Of a stretch of 64,000 nt of DNA, positions 20,331 to 28,970 are shown one piece after another. The stretch is from NCBI GenBank assembly GCA_013298125.1, contig JAAFJP010000030.1, forward strand, positions 17,745 to 81,744. Direction: 5' to 3'. The DNA is from Cytophagales bacterium. Its GTDB lineage: Bacteria; Bacteroidota; Bacteroidia; Cytophagales; Spirosomataceae. The number at the start of each line of letters is the position of its first letter. Positions within the stretch are counted from its first letter, which is position 1. The position numbers and the translations under genes were made by a program. The notes under the pieces are model-generated. The model was not told where the DNA came from. It saw only the letters and a program-made list of their open reading frames with translations, and searched no databases.

Positions 20331-21304
20331 ATATTCTCATTCAACATAACGCCCTTTTGCCTGTCAGTCAGTACGGTGGCACTGAACGAGTTGTTTGGTG
20401 GTTGGGTAAATATTTGACTAAGATGGGGCATCGGGTTACGTTCTTGGTCAAGGCGGGTTCTACTTGCCCTTTTGCAGAGATTTTGGCGTATGACCCAGCC
20501 AAACGTTTAGACGAGCAAATTCCTGATTATGTGGACGTTGTGCATCTAAATTCAGTATTTGGAGAGACTCGCCAACCCCAATTATTGACGGCTCATGGCA
20601 ATTATCATGTGGGCGAAAAACTGTCGATAAATTCGGTTTTTGTTTCAAAAAATCATGCAGAACGACACAGAGCTACGGCATTTGTGCATAATGGTTTAGA
20701 CTTCGACGAATACGGAAAACCTGACTTAGATTCCCCTCGTAAGCACCTCCATTTTTTGGCAAAAGCCGCTTGGCGAGTCAAGAATGTAAAGGGGGCAATT
20801 GAATTAGCCCGCAGAAGCAAAAATCGTTTGGAAGTTATGGGTGGGAATCGCCTGAATATCAAAATGGGCTTTCGGTTTACGCCTTATCCGAGTGTAAGAT
20901 TTCATGGTATGGTTGGGGATGCTGAGAAGAGTAAAATAATGAGCCAATCGAAGGCATTGTTGTTTCCCGTTTTGTGGCATGAACCTTTCGGTATTGCCAT
21001 TGTTGAAAGCCTTTTTATGGGTTGTGCCGTAGTCGGAACACCTTATGGTTCGTTACCCGAAATCGTTACTGATGAAGTTGGTTTTTTGTCAGAATATAAA
21101 TCAAAATTAGTGGATAAATTATTGAATATCAATGAGATAAACCCTAAAATTTGTCACCAATACGCTACTGATAATTTTTCGGCAGAGACGATGGCAAAGA
21201 AATATTTGGAATATTATGAAGAGATTTTGGCGGGTCGGAATCTTAATTTACAGACTCCGACTTTACTTGAAAATTCTCCTAAGTTTTTACCATTTTTACC
21301 ATAA
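20327..21304 (+). CDS. Glycosyltransferase family 4 (GT-B)
   Basis: 325 residues. N-terminal GGTERVVWWLGKYL (glycine-rich acceptor loop) and the C-terminal EPFGIAIVESLFMGCAVVGTPYGSLPEIV, which is the EX7E motif of GT4 enzymes, are both present. Part of the polysaccharide operon, coupled to the preceding gene by a 4-bp overlap. Confidence 0.9.
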   Translation: MNILIQHNALLPVSQYGGTERVVWWLGKYLTKMGHRVTFLVKAGSTCPFAEILAYDPAKRLDEQIPDYVDVVHLNSVFGETRQPQLLTAHGNYHVGEKLSINSVFVSKNHAERHRATAFVHNGLDFDEYGKPDLDSPRKHLHFLAKAAWRVKNVKGAIELARRSKNRLEVMGGNRLNIKMGFRFTPYPSVRFHGMVGDAEKSKIMSQSKALLFPVLWHEPFGIAIVESLFMGCAVVGTPYGSLPEIVTDEVGFLSEYKSKLVDKLLNINEINPKICHQYATDNFSAETMAKKYLEYYEEILAGRNLNLQTPTLLENSPKFLPFLP

Positions 21305-21319
21305 AAATTACCACTAAAA

Positions 21320-22180
21320 ATGCCCAAACCAAACCACAAACAAGAAGCCAATATTTATGACAAAGTTTTCAAGGAAAATATAGATGCGGTCATTGATAAT
21401 TTTATCCGTAAAATCCTGAAAATAGAAATTGTACAATCTGAAAAAATCATCGCTAAACTACAACGAACCCGTGAACGTGAAGCTGATTATTTAGAAAAAG
21501 TGATTGATAAAAATGGTCAAGAATTTATCTTACACATTGAATATCAGACTCATAACGAACCCAATATGGTTCATAGAATGTTGGATTATTGTTCACTTTT
21601 ACTAAGGAAATATAAGCTCCCAGTCGAACAATACGTTATCTTCTTGGGAGACGAAAAACCTACGATGCTGACCAAGTTAGGGTATCGAAATATTCAGTTT
21701 AATTACCATTTGATTAACATAAAACAAATTGATTATCAGACGTTTATAGACTCTGACGTTCCCGAAGAAATTTTATTAGCCATCCTCGGAAATTTCAAGA
21801 AACAATCTTTAAAAACTGTCGTTAAAGACATCGTAAATAAATTGGACAAAACGGTAGATTTGTCCTTAGAAAGTGAAAAATTATTTCAACAATTGTTAGT
21901 TTTCGGAAGACTTCGTAACTTACAAGAAAAAATACAGGAAATCATGAATTCAGTATCAAAATATATAGACATCAAAGAGGACTTTCTTTACAAACAAGGT
22001 TTGGAAGAAGGCGTAGAAAAGGGCGTAGAAAAAGGTATTGAACAAGGTATTGAGCAAGGCGTAGAGAAAGTTGTTGTTAATTTTCTAATGAAATCTGACT
22101 TGTCTGTTGAACAAATTGCTGATTTTGCAGGTGTCTCATTGACGTATGTAATTGCTATAAAACAAAAGCATAGCTTGTAA
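21320..22180 (+). CDS. Rpn family recombination-promoting nuclease / PD-(D/E)XK nuclease-like protein
   Basis: 286 residues. The N-terminal domain (YDKVFKENIDAVIDNFIRKIL, ADYLEKV, ILHIEYQTHNEP) matches the RpnA/transposase_31-type PD-(D/E)XK nucleases, with ExQ in the place of ExK. A repeated tail near residues 227-252 (EEGVEKGVEKGIEQGIEQG) is typical of this family. The gene sits inside the glycosyltransferase operon, 15 bp after the GT4 gene, followed by a terminator. It is likely a selfish or recombination-linked insertion and not part of the sugar pathway. Confidence 0.85.
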   Translation: MPKPNHKQEANIYDKVFKENIDAVIDNFIRKILKIEIVQSEKIIAKLQRTREREADYLEKVIDKNGQEFILHIEYQTHNEPNMVHRMLDYCSLLLRKYKLPVEQYVIFLGDEKPTMLTKLGYRNIQFNYHLINIKQIDYQTFIDSDVPEEILLAILGNFKKQSLKTVVKDIVNKLDKTVDLSLESEKLFQQLLVFGRLRNLQEKIQEIMNSVSKYIDIKEDFLYKQGLEEGVEKGVEKGIEQGIEQGVEKVVVNFLMKSDLSVEQIADFAGVSLTYVIAIKQKHSL

Positions 22181-22200
22181 AAAATATTCTATCATTCTCA

Positions 22201-22246
22201 AAATCCCAATTTAGGCATCGGTAATATGTTTGAATTGGGATTTTTT
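22201..22246 (+). terminator. Terminator after the Rpn gene
   Basis: AAATCCCAATT (22201-22211) and AATTGGGATTT (22233-22243) form an 11-bp perfect stem, followed by a T run; loop of 21 nt. Confidence 0.85.
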
Positions 22247-22259
22247 CAAATAAATCATC

Positions 22260-23135
22260 ATGTTCGTTTCAGGTTTTACTTTCGTCCGCAATGCTATCAA
22301 GTTTGACTATCCCATCGTAGAGGCGATTACGTCCATATTACCCGTATGTGATGAGATGATTGTTGCCGTTGGGAATTCGGATGATGATACCTTGGGGTTG
22401 ATTAAAAGTATTGATTCTCCTAAAATAAAAATCATAGAAACCGTCTGGGATGATTCACTTCGAGAGGGTGGAAAAGTCTTGGCGGTTGAGACCAATAAAG
22501 CCTTAGCTGCCGTCTCGCCTGATGCGGATTGGTGTTTTTATATTCAGGGCGATGAGGTGGTACATGAGCAATATTTGCCCGCCATTCGTCAAGCCATGCA
22601 GGATGATCTGAACGACTCGAAAGTGGAAGGTTTATTGTTCAAGTATCTTCATTTTTACGGTTCGTATCAGTACGTGGCGGACTCTCAAAAATGGTATCGT
22701 CAGGAGATTAGGATTATTCGGAATAAGAAAAAAATCACTTCCTATCGTGATGCACAGGGTTTCAGAACTATTGATGATAAAAAGCTGAATGTCAAGTGGA
22801 TAGAGGCGTATATATATCACTACGGTTGGGTAAAATCACCCGAAGTTCAGAAAGAAAAAATGAAAAGTTCTATCAATTTTTGGGCGACGGATGAAGAAGC
22901 TGCATCCGTAAAAAAACATTATGATGAGAATTTTGATTATGCAGGAATTGACTCTTTGACGACCTTTTCAGGCATACATCCCGCCGTAATGCAAGCAAGA
23001 CTCGAACGAGTAAATTGGCAATTTGATTTTGATATTCGAGAGAAAAAATTATCGTTCAAAAACCGTGTTCGGGCTTTTGTGGAGAAGCTAACTGGTTGGC
23101 GGATAGGGGAATATAGAAATTATAGGGTGGTATAA
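22260..23135 (+). CDS. Glycosyltransferase family 2-like protein
   Basis: 291 residues. N-terminal FVSGFTFVRNAIKFDYPIVEAI and VGNSDDDTLGLIKSI mark the nucleotide-binding part; CFYIQGDEVVHEQYL supplies the DxD-like metal site (GDE). Related to the GT2 subgroup whose members build LPS core. It starts about 13 bp after a terminator, so it probably has its own promoter, and it ends 4 bp from the convergent ABC transporter gene. Confidence 0.82.
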   Translation: MFVSGFTFVRNAIKFDYPIVEAITSILPVCDEMIVAVGNSDDDTLGLIKSIDSPKIKIIETVWDDSLREGGKVLAVETNKALAAVSPDADWCFYIQGDEVVHEQYLPAIRQAMQDDLNDSKVEGLLFKYLHFYGSYQYVADSQKWYRQEIRIIRNKKKITSYRDAQGFRTIDDKKLNVKWIEAYIYHYGWVKSPEVQKEKMKSSINFWATDEEAASVKKHYDENFDYAGIDSLTTFSGIHPAVMQARLERVNWQFDFDIREKKLSFKNRVRAFVEKLTGWRIGEYRNYRVV

Positions 23136-23139
23136 CTCC

Positions 23140-24972
23140 TTACTCATCCACACTACTCAACTTCCGATAAAATCCATTTTCATTTTTCAATAAATCGTCG
23201 TGCGTACCCCGTTCGACGATTTTGCCTTTATTGATGACCAAAATCTCGTCAGCGTGTTGGATTGTACTCAATCTGTGGGCAATCACGAGTGTGGTGCGGT
23301 TTTGCATGAGGTGCGTGAGAGCTTCTTGAACCAACTTTTCTGACTCATTATCTAAGGCAGAAGTAGCTTCGTCCAAAATCATAATTGGTGGGTTTTTCAG
23401 TACCGCACGGGCAATGCTAATTCGTTGGCGTTGTCCACCCGAAAGTCGCCCGCCTCTATCGCCAATGAGAGTCTGATAGCCCTCCGAAAGTTGGCTCACA
23501 AACTGGTGGGCATTCGCAATTTTTGCCGCTTCAATCACTTGATTTTCAGAGGATTCTGTCCCGAAAGTGATATTATTAAAAACGGTATCGTTGAATAAAA
23601 TGGACTCTTGGGTAACGATACCAATTTTCTGAGTTAATGACTGAATTCTGATTTGTTTTATGTCGATACCATCCATCAAAATTTGTCCTTCGGTAGGGTC
23701 ATAAAAACGGGGTACAAGATCTGCCAATGTAGATTTTCCACCGCCCGATGTACCGACCAAAGCAATGGTTTTCCCTTTCTGAATTTTGAACGAAACATTA
23801 TCCAAAACCTTACGTCCTTCCTGATACTCGAAACTAACATTTCGGAATTCAATTTCATTCGTAAAGTCTTGAATATCAATGGCATTGGGAGAATCTTGAA
23901 TCGCAGGAACAGTATCGATTAATTTCAAAATCCGTTCTGCCGAAGCAATCCCACGTTGTACACCACTGAACGCATCGGCAATCACCTTCGCAGGTCGCAT
24001 CACTTGTGAGAACAGGATGATGAACGAAATAAAAGTTGAGGCAGTCAGTCCCTCTTCTTTATTGATGACCAACGTTCCACCGTACAATAAAATCCCCGCC
24101 ACAACGATTACGCCCAATGCCTCCGAAATCGGGGAAGTCATTTCTTGGCGATAAACCATCTTCAAGATGGCGGCTTTGTACCCATAATTCTCTTTCCTAA
24201 ATCTGTCAGAAACGACCTTCTCGGCATTAAATCCTTTCACAATTCTCATGCCTCCAAACACTTCATCGAGGGTACTTATCATGGTACTTTGTTTCTCTTG
24301 GACATCTCTTGCACTTCTTCGTAAACGCCTACTAATCAGGGCAATAACTCCGCCAGAGAGTGGTAAAATTATCAAAGAAAAGAGCGTTAGTTTTACGGAC
24401 ATATTAAACAAAAAAACGAAGTACATTATCAGCGTAAATACTTCTTTGATGCTTGCCGTAAATGCTCGCCCGATAGAATTTTCTACCTCCTGCACGTCCG
24501 TAGTGAGATGAGCCATCAGGTTTCCTTTTCTTTCATTATTAAAAAAACCAAAGTGAAGCCCCATCGTTTTCTCAAAAACAGACTGACGCAATGATGCAAT
24601 CGTTTGAGCCTCAACGGTTTTGAGGATTCTTTGGGATAAATATCTGAAAATATTAGAACAAATGACCGATATGACAATGGCGATACAAGCAAACCGTAAA
24701 GCTCCCAAACGCCCATGCGACTGAATAGCTTGATAAAAACAATAATTGAAGATTGATTTGAAGTAATTAGCCTCTAATGAAAACGCAGGTTTTAGGCTAA
24801 ATTTCTGAACGTCATCAGGGTTTACATTATTGAAAAGCACCTCAAAAAGTGGACTCAATAACGTAAAATTCAAGATTCCGAACAGACTGGCAAGTAAGGA
24901 AAGAATAAAATATGGAAACGCAAAATTCCGTAAAGATTCGACGTATTGAAGTATGCGGAGGTATGTTTTCAA
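23140..24972 (-). CDS. ABC transporter, fused permease-ATPase (MsbA-like exporter)
   Basis: 610 residues. The N-terminal half contains six membrane segments of the type I exporter fold (residues about 15-330); the C-terminal nucleotide-binding domain has Walker A GTSGGGKS, Q-loop VTQESILFN, signature LSGGQRQR, Walker B IMILDEATSALD and the H-loop AHRLST. Half-transporter acting as a homodimer; in this context a lipid A or lipid-linked sugar flippase/exporter is likely. Confidence 0.93.
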   Translation of the reverse strand: MKTYLRILQYVESLRNFAFPYFILSLLASLFGILNFTLLSPLFEVLFNNVNPDDVQKFSLKPAFSLEANYFKSIFNYCFYQAIQSHGRLGALRFACIAIVISVICSNIFRYLSQRILKTVEAQTIASLRQSVFEKTMGLHFGFFNNERKGNLMAHLTTDVQEVENSIGRAFTASIKEVFTLIMYFVFLFNMSVKLTLFSLIILPLSGGVIALISRRLRRSARDVQEKQSTMISTLDEVFGGMRIVKGFNAEKVVSDRFRKENYGYKAAILKMVYRQEMTSPISEALGVIVVAGILLYGGTLVINKEEGLTASTFISFIILFSQVMRPAKVIADAFSGVQRGIASAERILKLIDTVPAIQDSPNAIDIQDFTNEIEFRNVSFEYQEGRKVLDNVSFKIQKGKTIALVGTSGGGKSTLADLVPRFYDPTEGQILMDGIDIKQIRIQSLTQKIGIVTQESILFNDTVFNNITFGTESSENQVIEAAKIANAHQFVSQLSEGYQTLIGDRGGRLSGGQRQRISIARAVLKNPPIMILDEATSALDNESEKLVQEALTHLMQNRTTLVIAHRLSTIQHADEILVINKGKIVERGTHDDLLKNENGFYRKLSSVDE

Positions 24973-25069
24973 AGGTTACTTTATGATATATTTATACAAA
25001 AATACGAAGAGAAAATACGTTTCCTGCCTGTGAGTTGCTAAATTTGTTCTATTAAACTCTCTCAAATAT

Positions 25070-26281
25070 ATGGAATCTCTTTGGCAATGGGTAAAATCCG
25101 TTCCTTCCAATTTTAAAGATAAAACTAAACTGTTGCCCATTCTGTGGTTTTTGCTCCCTGCAATTATCTCATTTCAGAAGTGGCGATTGGGTTCTGTGAA
25201 TAATTATGCCATTTACAAAGGAGTTTTTACACATCTATTAGCACAAAAAAATCTATACAATCTCTACCCTTCCGACCATTGGGATAGTAATCATTATGGT
25301 CCGTTATTCAGCCTTATTATTATGCCTTTTACTTATCTTCCAGACGGTCTTGGCATTCCGCTTTGGGTGAGTTTGCAATCGTATATTTTGTATAAAGCAT
25401 TCCAATTATTACCCCTAAAACCTATCTATCAATGGATTCTTTTGGCAATTTGTATCGTAGATTTAACTACGGCTTCTGCCAGTACCCAGATAAATCCGAG
25501 TGTTGTTGCGATGATTATTTTGTCTTGGTATTTTGTCAAAAAAGACCAAGTAATTTGGGCAACCCTTTTCGTAATGATTGGTACTTTTATTAAGTTGTAT
25601 GGTATCGTGGGCTTGGCTTTTTGGGTATTCTCAGATAGTAAAATTAAGTATATTGGTTATTGTATTTTATGGGCGATAGTGCTTTTCGTACTCCCGATGG
25701 CGATTAGTTCCCCACAGTTTATCGTGCAGTCTTACTACGACTGGTACGAAAGTTTAGTACACAAAAATATTGAAAATCAAGGAGTTAAAGATGGCGTGGG
25801 TACAAGTATGCAAGATGTTTCGTTGATGGGATTGGTGAGACGGCTTGGAGGTTTTCCTAATCTTTCAAATCTTATTTTTATTATTCCAGGGTTTATTTTA
25901 CAAGTATTACCTCTATTGAAATTCAAAAACTATCATAGCCTTATCTTCCAGTTGAGGTACTTGGCTTCGTTGGTTATTTTTGTAGTCATTTTCTCATCAT
26001 CTTCCGAATCACCCACCTTCATTATTGCGGTGTCTGGGGTGGCAATTTGGTTTATTTCACAGGCAAATCCCGTAGAAAAATGGGTGAAACTTTTACTGAT
26101 TTTAGTAGTGGTTTTTACTTCGGTTTCGGCAACTGATATTTTTCCACCACATATCCGAAAAGTGTTTATCATTTATTCTATCAAAGCCTTTCCTTGTTGT
26201 CTGGTCTGGTTTGCTTGTATTTATCAATTATTATTTGAAAAAACCACACAATTCAAATCATTATGGCTCAGTCAAGACTAA
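25070..26281 (+). CDS. Integral membrane GT87/DUF2029-type glycosyltransferase
   Basis: 403 residues with about nine to ten hydrophobic segments. The early loop YPSDHWDSNHYGPLFSLIIMPF carries the aspartate and YGP signature of polyprenyl-phosphate-dependent (GT-C fold) mannosyltransferases of the GT87 family. It overlaps the downstream GT2 gene by 19 bp; the latter probably makes the polyprenyl-phosphate sugar donor used here. A -7-like TAAATTTG is at 25039-25046, close to the start. Confidence 0.85.
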   Translation: MESLWQWVKSVPSNFKDKTKLLPILWFLLPAIISFQKWRLGSVNNYAIYKGVFTHLLAQKNLYNLYPSDHWDSNHYGPLFSLIIMPFTYLPDGLGIPLWVSLQSYILYKAFQLLPLKPIYQWILLAICIVDLTTASASTQINPSVVAMIILSWYFVKKDQVIWATLFVMIGTFIKLYGIVGLAFWVFSDSKIKYIGYCILWAIVLFVLPMAISSPQFIVQSYYDWYESLVHKNIENQGVKDGVGTSMQDVSLMGLVRRLGGFPNLSNLIFIIPGFILQVLPLLKFKNYHSLIFQLRYLASLVIFVVIFSSSSESPTFIIAVSGVAIWFISQANPVEKWVKLLLILVVVFTSVSATDIFPPHIRKVFIIYSIKAFPCCLVWFACIYQLLFEKTTQFKSLWLSQD

Positions 26282-27198
26282 CCATCTGTATTCTTTCGGC
26301 AGCCTACAACGAAGGCGAAAACTTGCTGGTTTTCTATAACTCAGTAAAGAAAATTACGGATAATCTACCCTATAATTTTGAGTTTTGTTTTGTGAATGAT
26401 GGTAGTAAAGACGATACACTCGAAATCATCCGACAACTCGCAAAACAAGATACCTCCGTAAAATATTTATCATTTTCAAGAAATTTTGGACAGCAAATTG
26501 CCCTCAAAGCGGGTATTGATGCGATTGATGCAGATGCTATTATTATGATGGATAGCGACCTCCAACATCCCCCCGAGATGATTCCAGATTTGGTACAGAT
26601 TTGGCAAGAAAAAAAGGTCAATATGGTCAATACTTTGAGAGAGGAAGATAAAGAATTGTCGTGGTTCAAGAAACAAACCAGTAAGCGTTTTTATCAATTG
26701 TTAAATAAAGTAAGTGAATTAAAAATGGAGCCTGGACAGGCGGATTTTCGACTCATTGACCGACAAGTTACTACCATTCTAAAAAACTCAAAAGAACATG
26801 ACGTTTTTCTTCGAGGAATGATACAATGGATTGGATTTAAGCAATTTACGGTTTCATATAAAGCCCATAAACGCTTTGCGGGTGAGAGCAAATATACTAT
26901 CCGAAAAATGATGCGTTTAGCGTTGGATGGTATTACTTCTTTTAGTGTAAAACCTTTATATACAGCCATTTACATCGGGTTTTTCTTCGCTTTTTTATCT
27001 TTCCTTTACCTACCTTATATTGTGTATAGTTTCGTGATGGGAACGGTTGTAGATGGTTGGGCATCGCTTTTGGTAACGGTTGTTTTTTTCGGTGGACTCA
27101 ACCTGATGGTATTGGGTGTGATGGGGATTTATATCGGTAAAATTCTGATTCAGAATAAAGAAAGACCATTGTATATTATTCAAGAACAAAATTTATAA
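26263..27198 (+). CDS. Polyprenyl-phosphate glycosyltransferase (DPM1/GtrB-like GT2)
   Basis: 311 residues. GT2 domain with SAAYNEGENL, FVNDGSKDDTLEII, IIMMDSDLQHPPEM (DxD) and GQADFRLIDR, plus two C-terminal membrane helices (residues about 235-260 and 270-295), the layout of GtrB-type enzymes. It transfers a sugar from a nucleotide donor to undecaprenyl phosphate. Coupled to the upstream GT87 gene by a 19-bp overlap. Confidence 0.92.
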   Translation: MAQSRLTICILSAAYNEGENLLVFYNSVKKITDNLPYNFEFCFVNDGSKDDTLEIIRQLAKQDTSVKYLSFSRNFGQQIALKAGIDAIDADAIIMMDSDLQHPPEMIPDLVQIWQEKKVNMVNTLREEDKELSWFKKQTSKRFYQLLNKVSELKMEPGQADFRLIDRQVTTILKNSKEHDVFLRGMIQWIGFKQFTVSYKAHKRFAGESKYTIRKMMRLALDGITSFSVKPLYTAIYIGFFFAFLSFLYLPYIVYSFVMGTVVDGWASLLVTVVFFGGLNLMVLGVMGIYIGKILIQNKERPLYIIQEQNL

Positions 27199-27200
27199 AC

Positions 27201-27290
27201 AACCTCACCCCCAGCCCCTCTCCCGTTGAGAGGGGAGTTTTTGAGGTCGAATTCTCCCCTCTCAACGGGAGAGGGGCTGGGGGTGAGGTT
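27201..27290. repeat. Perfect inverted repeat with 37-bp arms
   Basis: Arms 27201-27237 and 27254-27290 are exact reverse complements (CCTCACCCCCAGCCCCTCTC at the left arm) around a 16-nt loop. It starts 2 bp after the GT2 stop and ends 10 bp before the deacetylase start. The G/C-rich sequence is very different from its A/T-rich context. It is read through by the long ORF from 27226, so that upstream ORF extension is not taken as coding. Confidence 0.9.
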
Positions 27291-27300
27291 ACACTACTCA

Positions 27301-28077
27301 ATGAAAATCGCCATCCTAAGTTTTGACGTAGAAGAATTCGATATGCCCTACGAATACGGTGGAAATCCGCCGATGGAAGAGCAAATTTCGACCTCTAATC
27401 AAGGCTTAAAAACCATCATTTCGATTTTAGATAAATACGATGCAAGAGCAACTTTCTACTGCACGGGCGTTTACGCAACTGCCATGCCTGAACAGATAAA
27501 ATCGTTGAGTCAAAAGCACGAAATTGCTTCGCACAATCACTATCATTCCAGTCATAAAAAAGAGGATTTAAGTACGTCAAAGGCTATTTTAGAGGAAGTT
27601 ACAGGTCAAGAAATAGTAGGTTTCAGAATGCCCAGAATGGCACCTGTTTCGGATGCGGATTTAGTCGAAGCGGGTTATCGTTATAATGCCTCCATCAATC
27701 CAACGTACTTGCCTGGGCGTTATGATTATCGACATATTTCAAGGACATTTTTTACGCAAAATAACTTAATCCATTTCCCTGCCTCAGTTTCCCCCAATTG
27801 GCGAGTGCCGCTGTTTTGGATAGCTTTTCATAATTTTCCTTTGTCTTATTTTTTCTATCTGTGTAAAAAAGTGGTAGAATCAGACGGATATTTGCATTTA
27901 TACTTCCACCCTTGGGAATTTACCGATTATCATTTGGCAAAAAATGGAGCAAAATATCCATTTTATTTACACCGAAATAATGGAAATAAAATGGCAGAAA
28001 GATTTGATAAATTGATGGCGTTTTTGAAGAAAGAAGGCTTTGAGTTTAGGACTTCAAAGGAGTTACTAATACTGTAG
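27301..28077 (+). CDS. Polysaccharide deacetylase family protein
   Basis: 258 residues from ATG at 27301. NodB-homology motifs are ILSFDVEEFD (first metal-binding aspartates), EIASHNHYHSSHKKED (HxxxH metal-site motif), GFRMPRM (in place of RxPYG) and LYFHPWEFT. Resembles DUF3473-type deacetylases found in exopolysaccharide clusters. Upstream in-frame codons (from 27226) derive from the adjacent palindrome and have no family support. The TAG stop (28075-28077) is inside the next inverted repeat. Confidence 0.9.
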   Translation: MKIAILSFDVEEFDMPYEYGGNPPMEEQISTSNQGLKTIISILDKYDARATFYCTGVYATAMPEQIKSLSQKHEIASHNHYHSSHKKEDLSTSKAILEEVTGQEIVGFRMPRMAPVSDADLVEAGYRYNASINPTYLPGRYDYRHISRTFFTQNNLIHFPASVSPNWRVPLFWIAFHNFPLSYFFYLCKKVVESDGYLHLYFHPWEFTDYHLAKNGAKYPFYLHRNNGNKMAERFDKLMAFLKKEGFEFRTSKELLIL

Positions 28078-28136
28078 CTCGAAGTGGCACTTCGAGAATG
28101 GAGTCCAATTCTCGAAGTACCACTCCGAGCTACAGT
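28071..28136. repeat. Inverted repeat, ACTGTAGCTCG family, copy 1
   Basis: 29-bp arms (28071-28099 and 28108-28136) with two mismatches, loop 8 nt, outer sequence ACTGTAGCTCG / CGAGCTACAGT. The arm supplies the stop codon of the deacetylase gene and ends 2 bp before the stop of the convergent GT2 gene, so it separates two convergent genes. A second copy is at 34548-34656. Confidence 0.9.
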
Positions 28137-28137
28137 A

Positions 28138-28875
28138 TTACTTCATTTCTCGCAATTTTGCATATTTTATCACAGGTGTCATAGCCGTCAGCAATGCCCA
28201 CATAAAACCAGCGTAACCATCTAAGCATGAGCCTTTTAGAAAATATATTTTCAAGAAAGTAGTTGGAAAACGAGAGATGATTTTGAAGGATGAAACCGTC
28301 TTTCCACGTTCAGATAAAGTCTTTGCACCAAGCGAAGTATATTTATTGAATTTGTTAAAATAATCCGTCAAATCACGGTAGCTGTCATGGAGAATTTGAT
28401 GTTTTAACGTACCTACTTTTCCATTCACTTCCACACTCTCGTGGACATATTCAGCATTCCAATTTCCGTATTTTCGATTAAAAAGTCGTAAAGTCAAGCG
28501 TTTATATTCACCACTAAATCGCAATAATTTTCCTAAAAAAATTAAGGAACGAGGAATTTTAAAACCCTGAAAATCAGTATTTTGTAAATTTAAATTTTGA
28601 ATTTCTTGTTGTAATTCGAGCGTTAGAATTTCATCATCATCCAATGATAAAATCCAATCATTAGAGGCTTGTTCAGTCGCAAAATTCTTTTGTGAACCAT
28701 ACCCATCAAAAGCTCGATAAACGGTTTTAGCCTTAAATTGTCGAGCAATTTCCAAAGTCTTATCCGTACTTCCCGAGTCCACCAAAACGATTTCATCCGC
28801 CCAAGAAACAGCCTCTAAGACGGGTTTAAGAGTCTTTTCTGAATTTAGAGTTATGAGGGTTACGGATATCTTCAT
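28138..28875 (-). CDS. Glycosyltransferase family 2 (WaaE/KdtX-like)
   Basis: 245 residues from MKISVTLITLN at 28875. GT2 motifs: LITLNSEKTL, VLVDSGSTDKTLEI, WILSLDDDEIL, and the loop FKIPRSLIFLGKLLRFSG. The group adds glucose or heptose in LPS inner core. Longer starts (28884, 28917) are disfavoured because 28893-28920 is the terminator hairpin of the upstream purF gene. Confidence 0.88.
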   Translation of the reverse strand: MKISVTLITLNSEKTLKPVLEAVSWADEIVLVDSGSTDKTLEIARQFKAKTVYRAFDGYGSQKNFATEQASNDWILSLDDDEILTLELQQEIQNLNLQNTDFQGFKIPRSLIFLGKLLRFSGEYKRLTLRLFNRKYGNWNAEYVHESVEVNGKVGTLKHQILHDSYRDLTDYFNKFNKYTSLGAKTLSERGKTVSSFKIISRFPTTFLKIYFLKGSCLDGYAGFMWALLTAMTPVIKYAKLREMK

Positions 28876-28892
28876 TTGGTTTTGCATAAAAT

Positions 28893-28920
28893 AAGGTGTT
28901 ACAGTTTTCTGCAACACCTT
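28893..28920 (-). terminator. Terminator after purF
   Basis: AAGGTGTTACAG (28893-28904) with CTGCAACACCTT (28909-28920), one mismatch, 4-nt loop; on the minus strand it is followed by ATTTTA, 51 bp past the purF stop. Confidence 0.75.
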
Positions 28921-28970
28921 GAATATTTTGATGGGATTATTCTGTTTTATTTTCTTTATAAAATAAATAA

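Noticed and set aside
27226..27300. N-terminal extension of the polysaccharide deacetylase
   Set aside because: These codons come from the adjacent palindromic repeat and the conserved protein starts at 27301.
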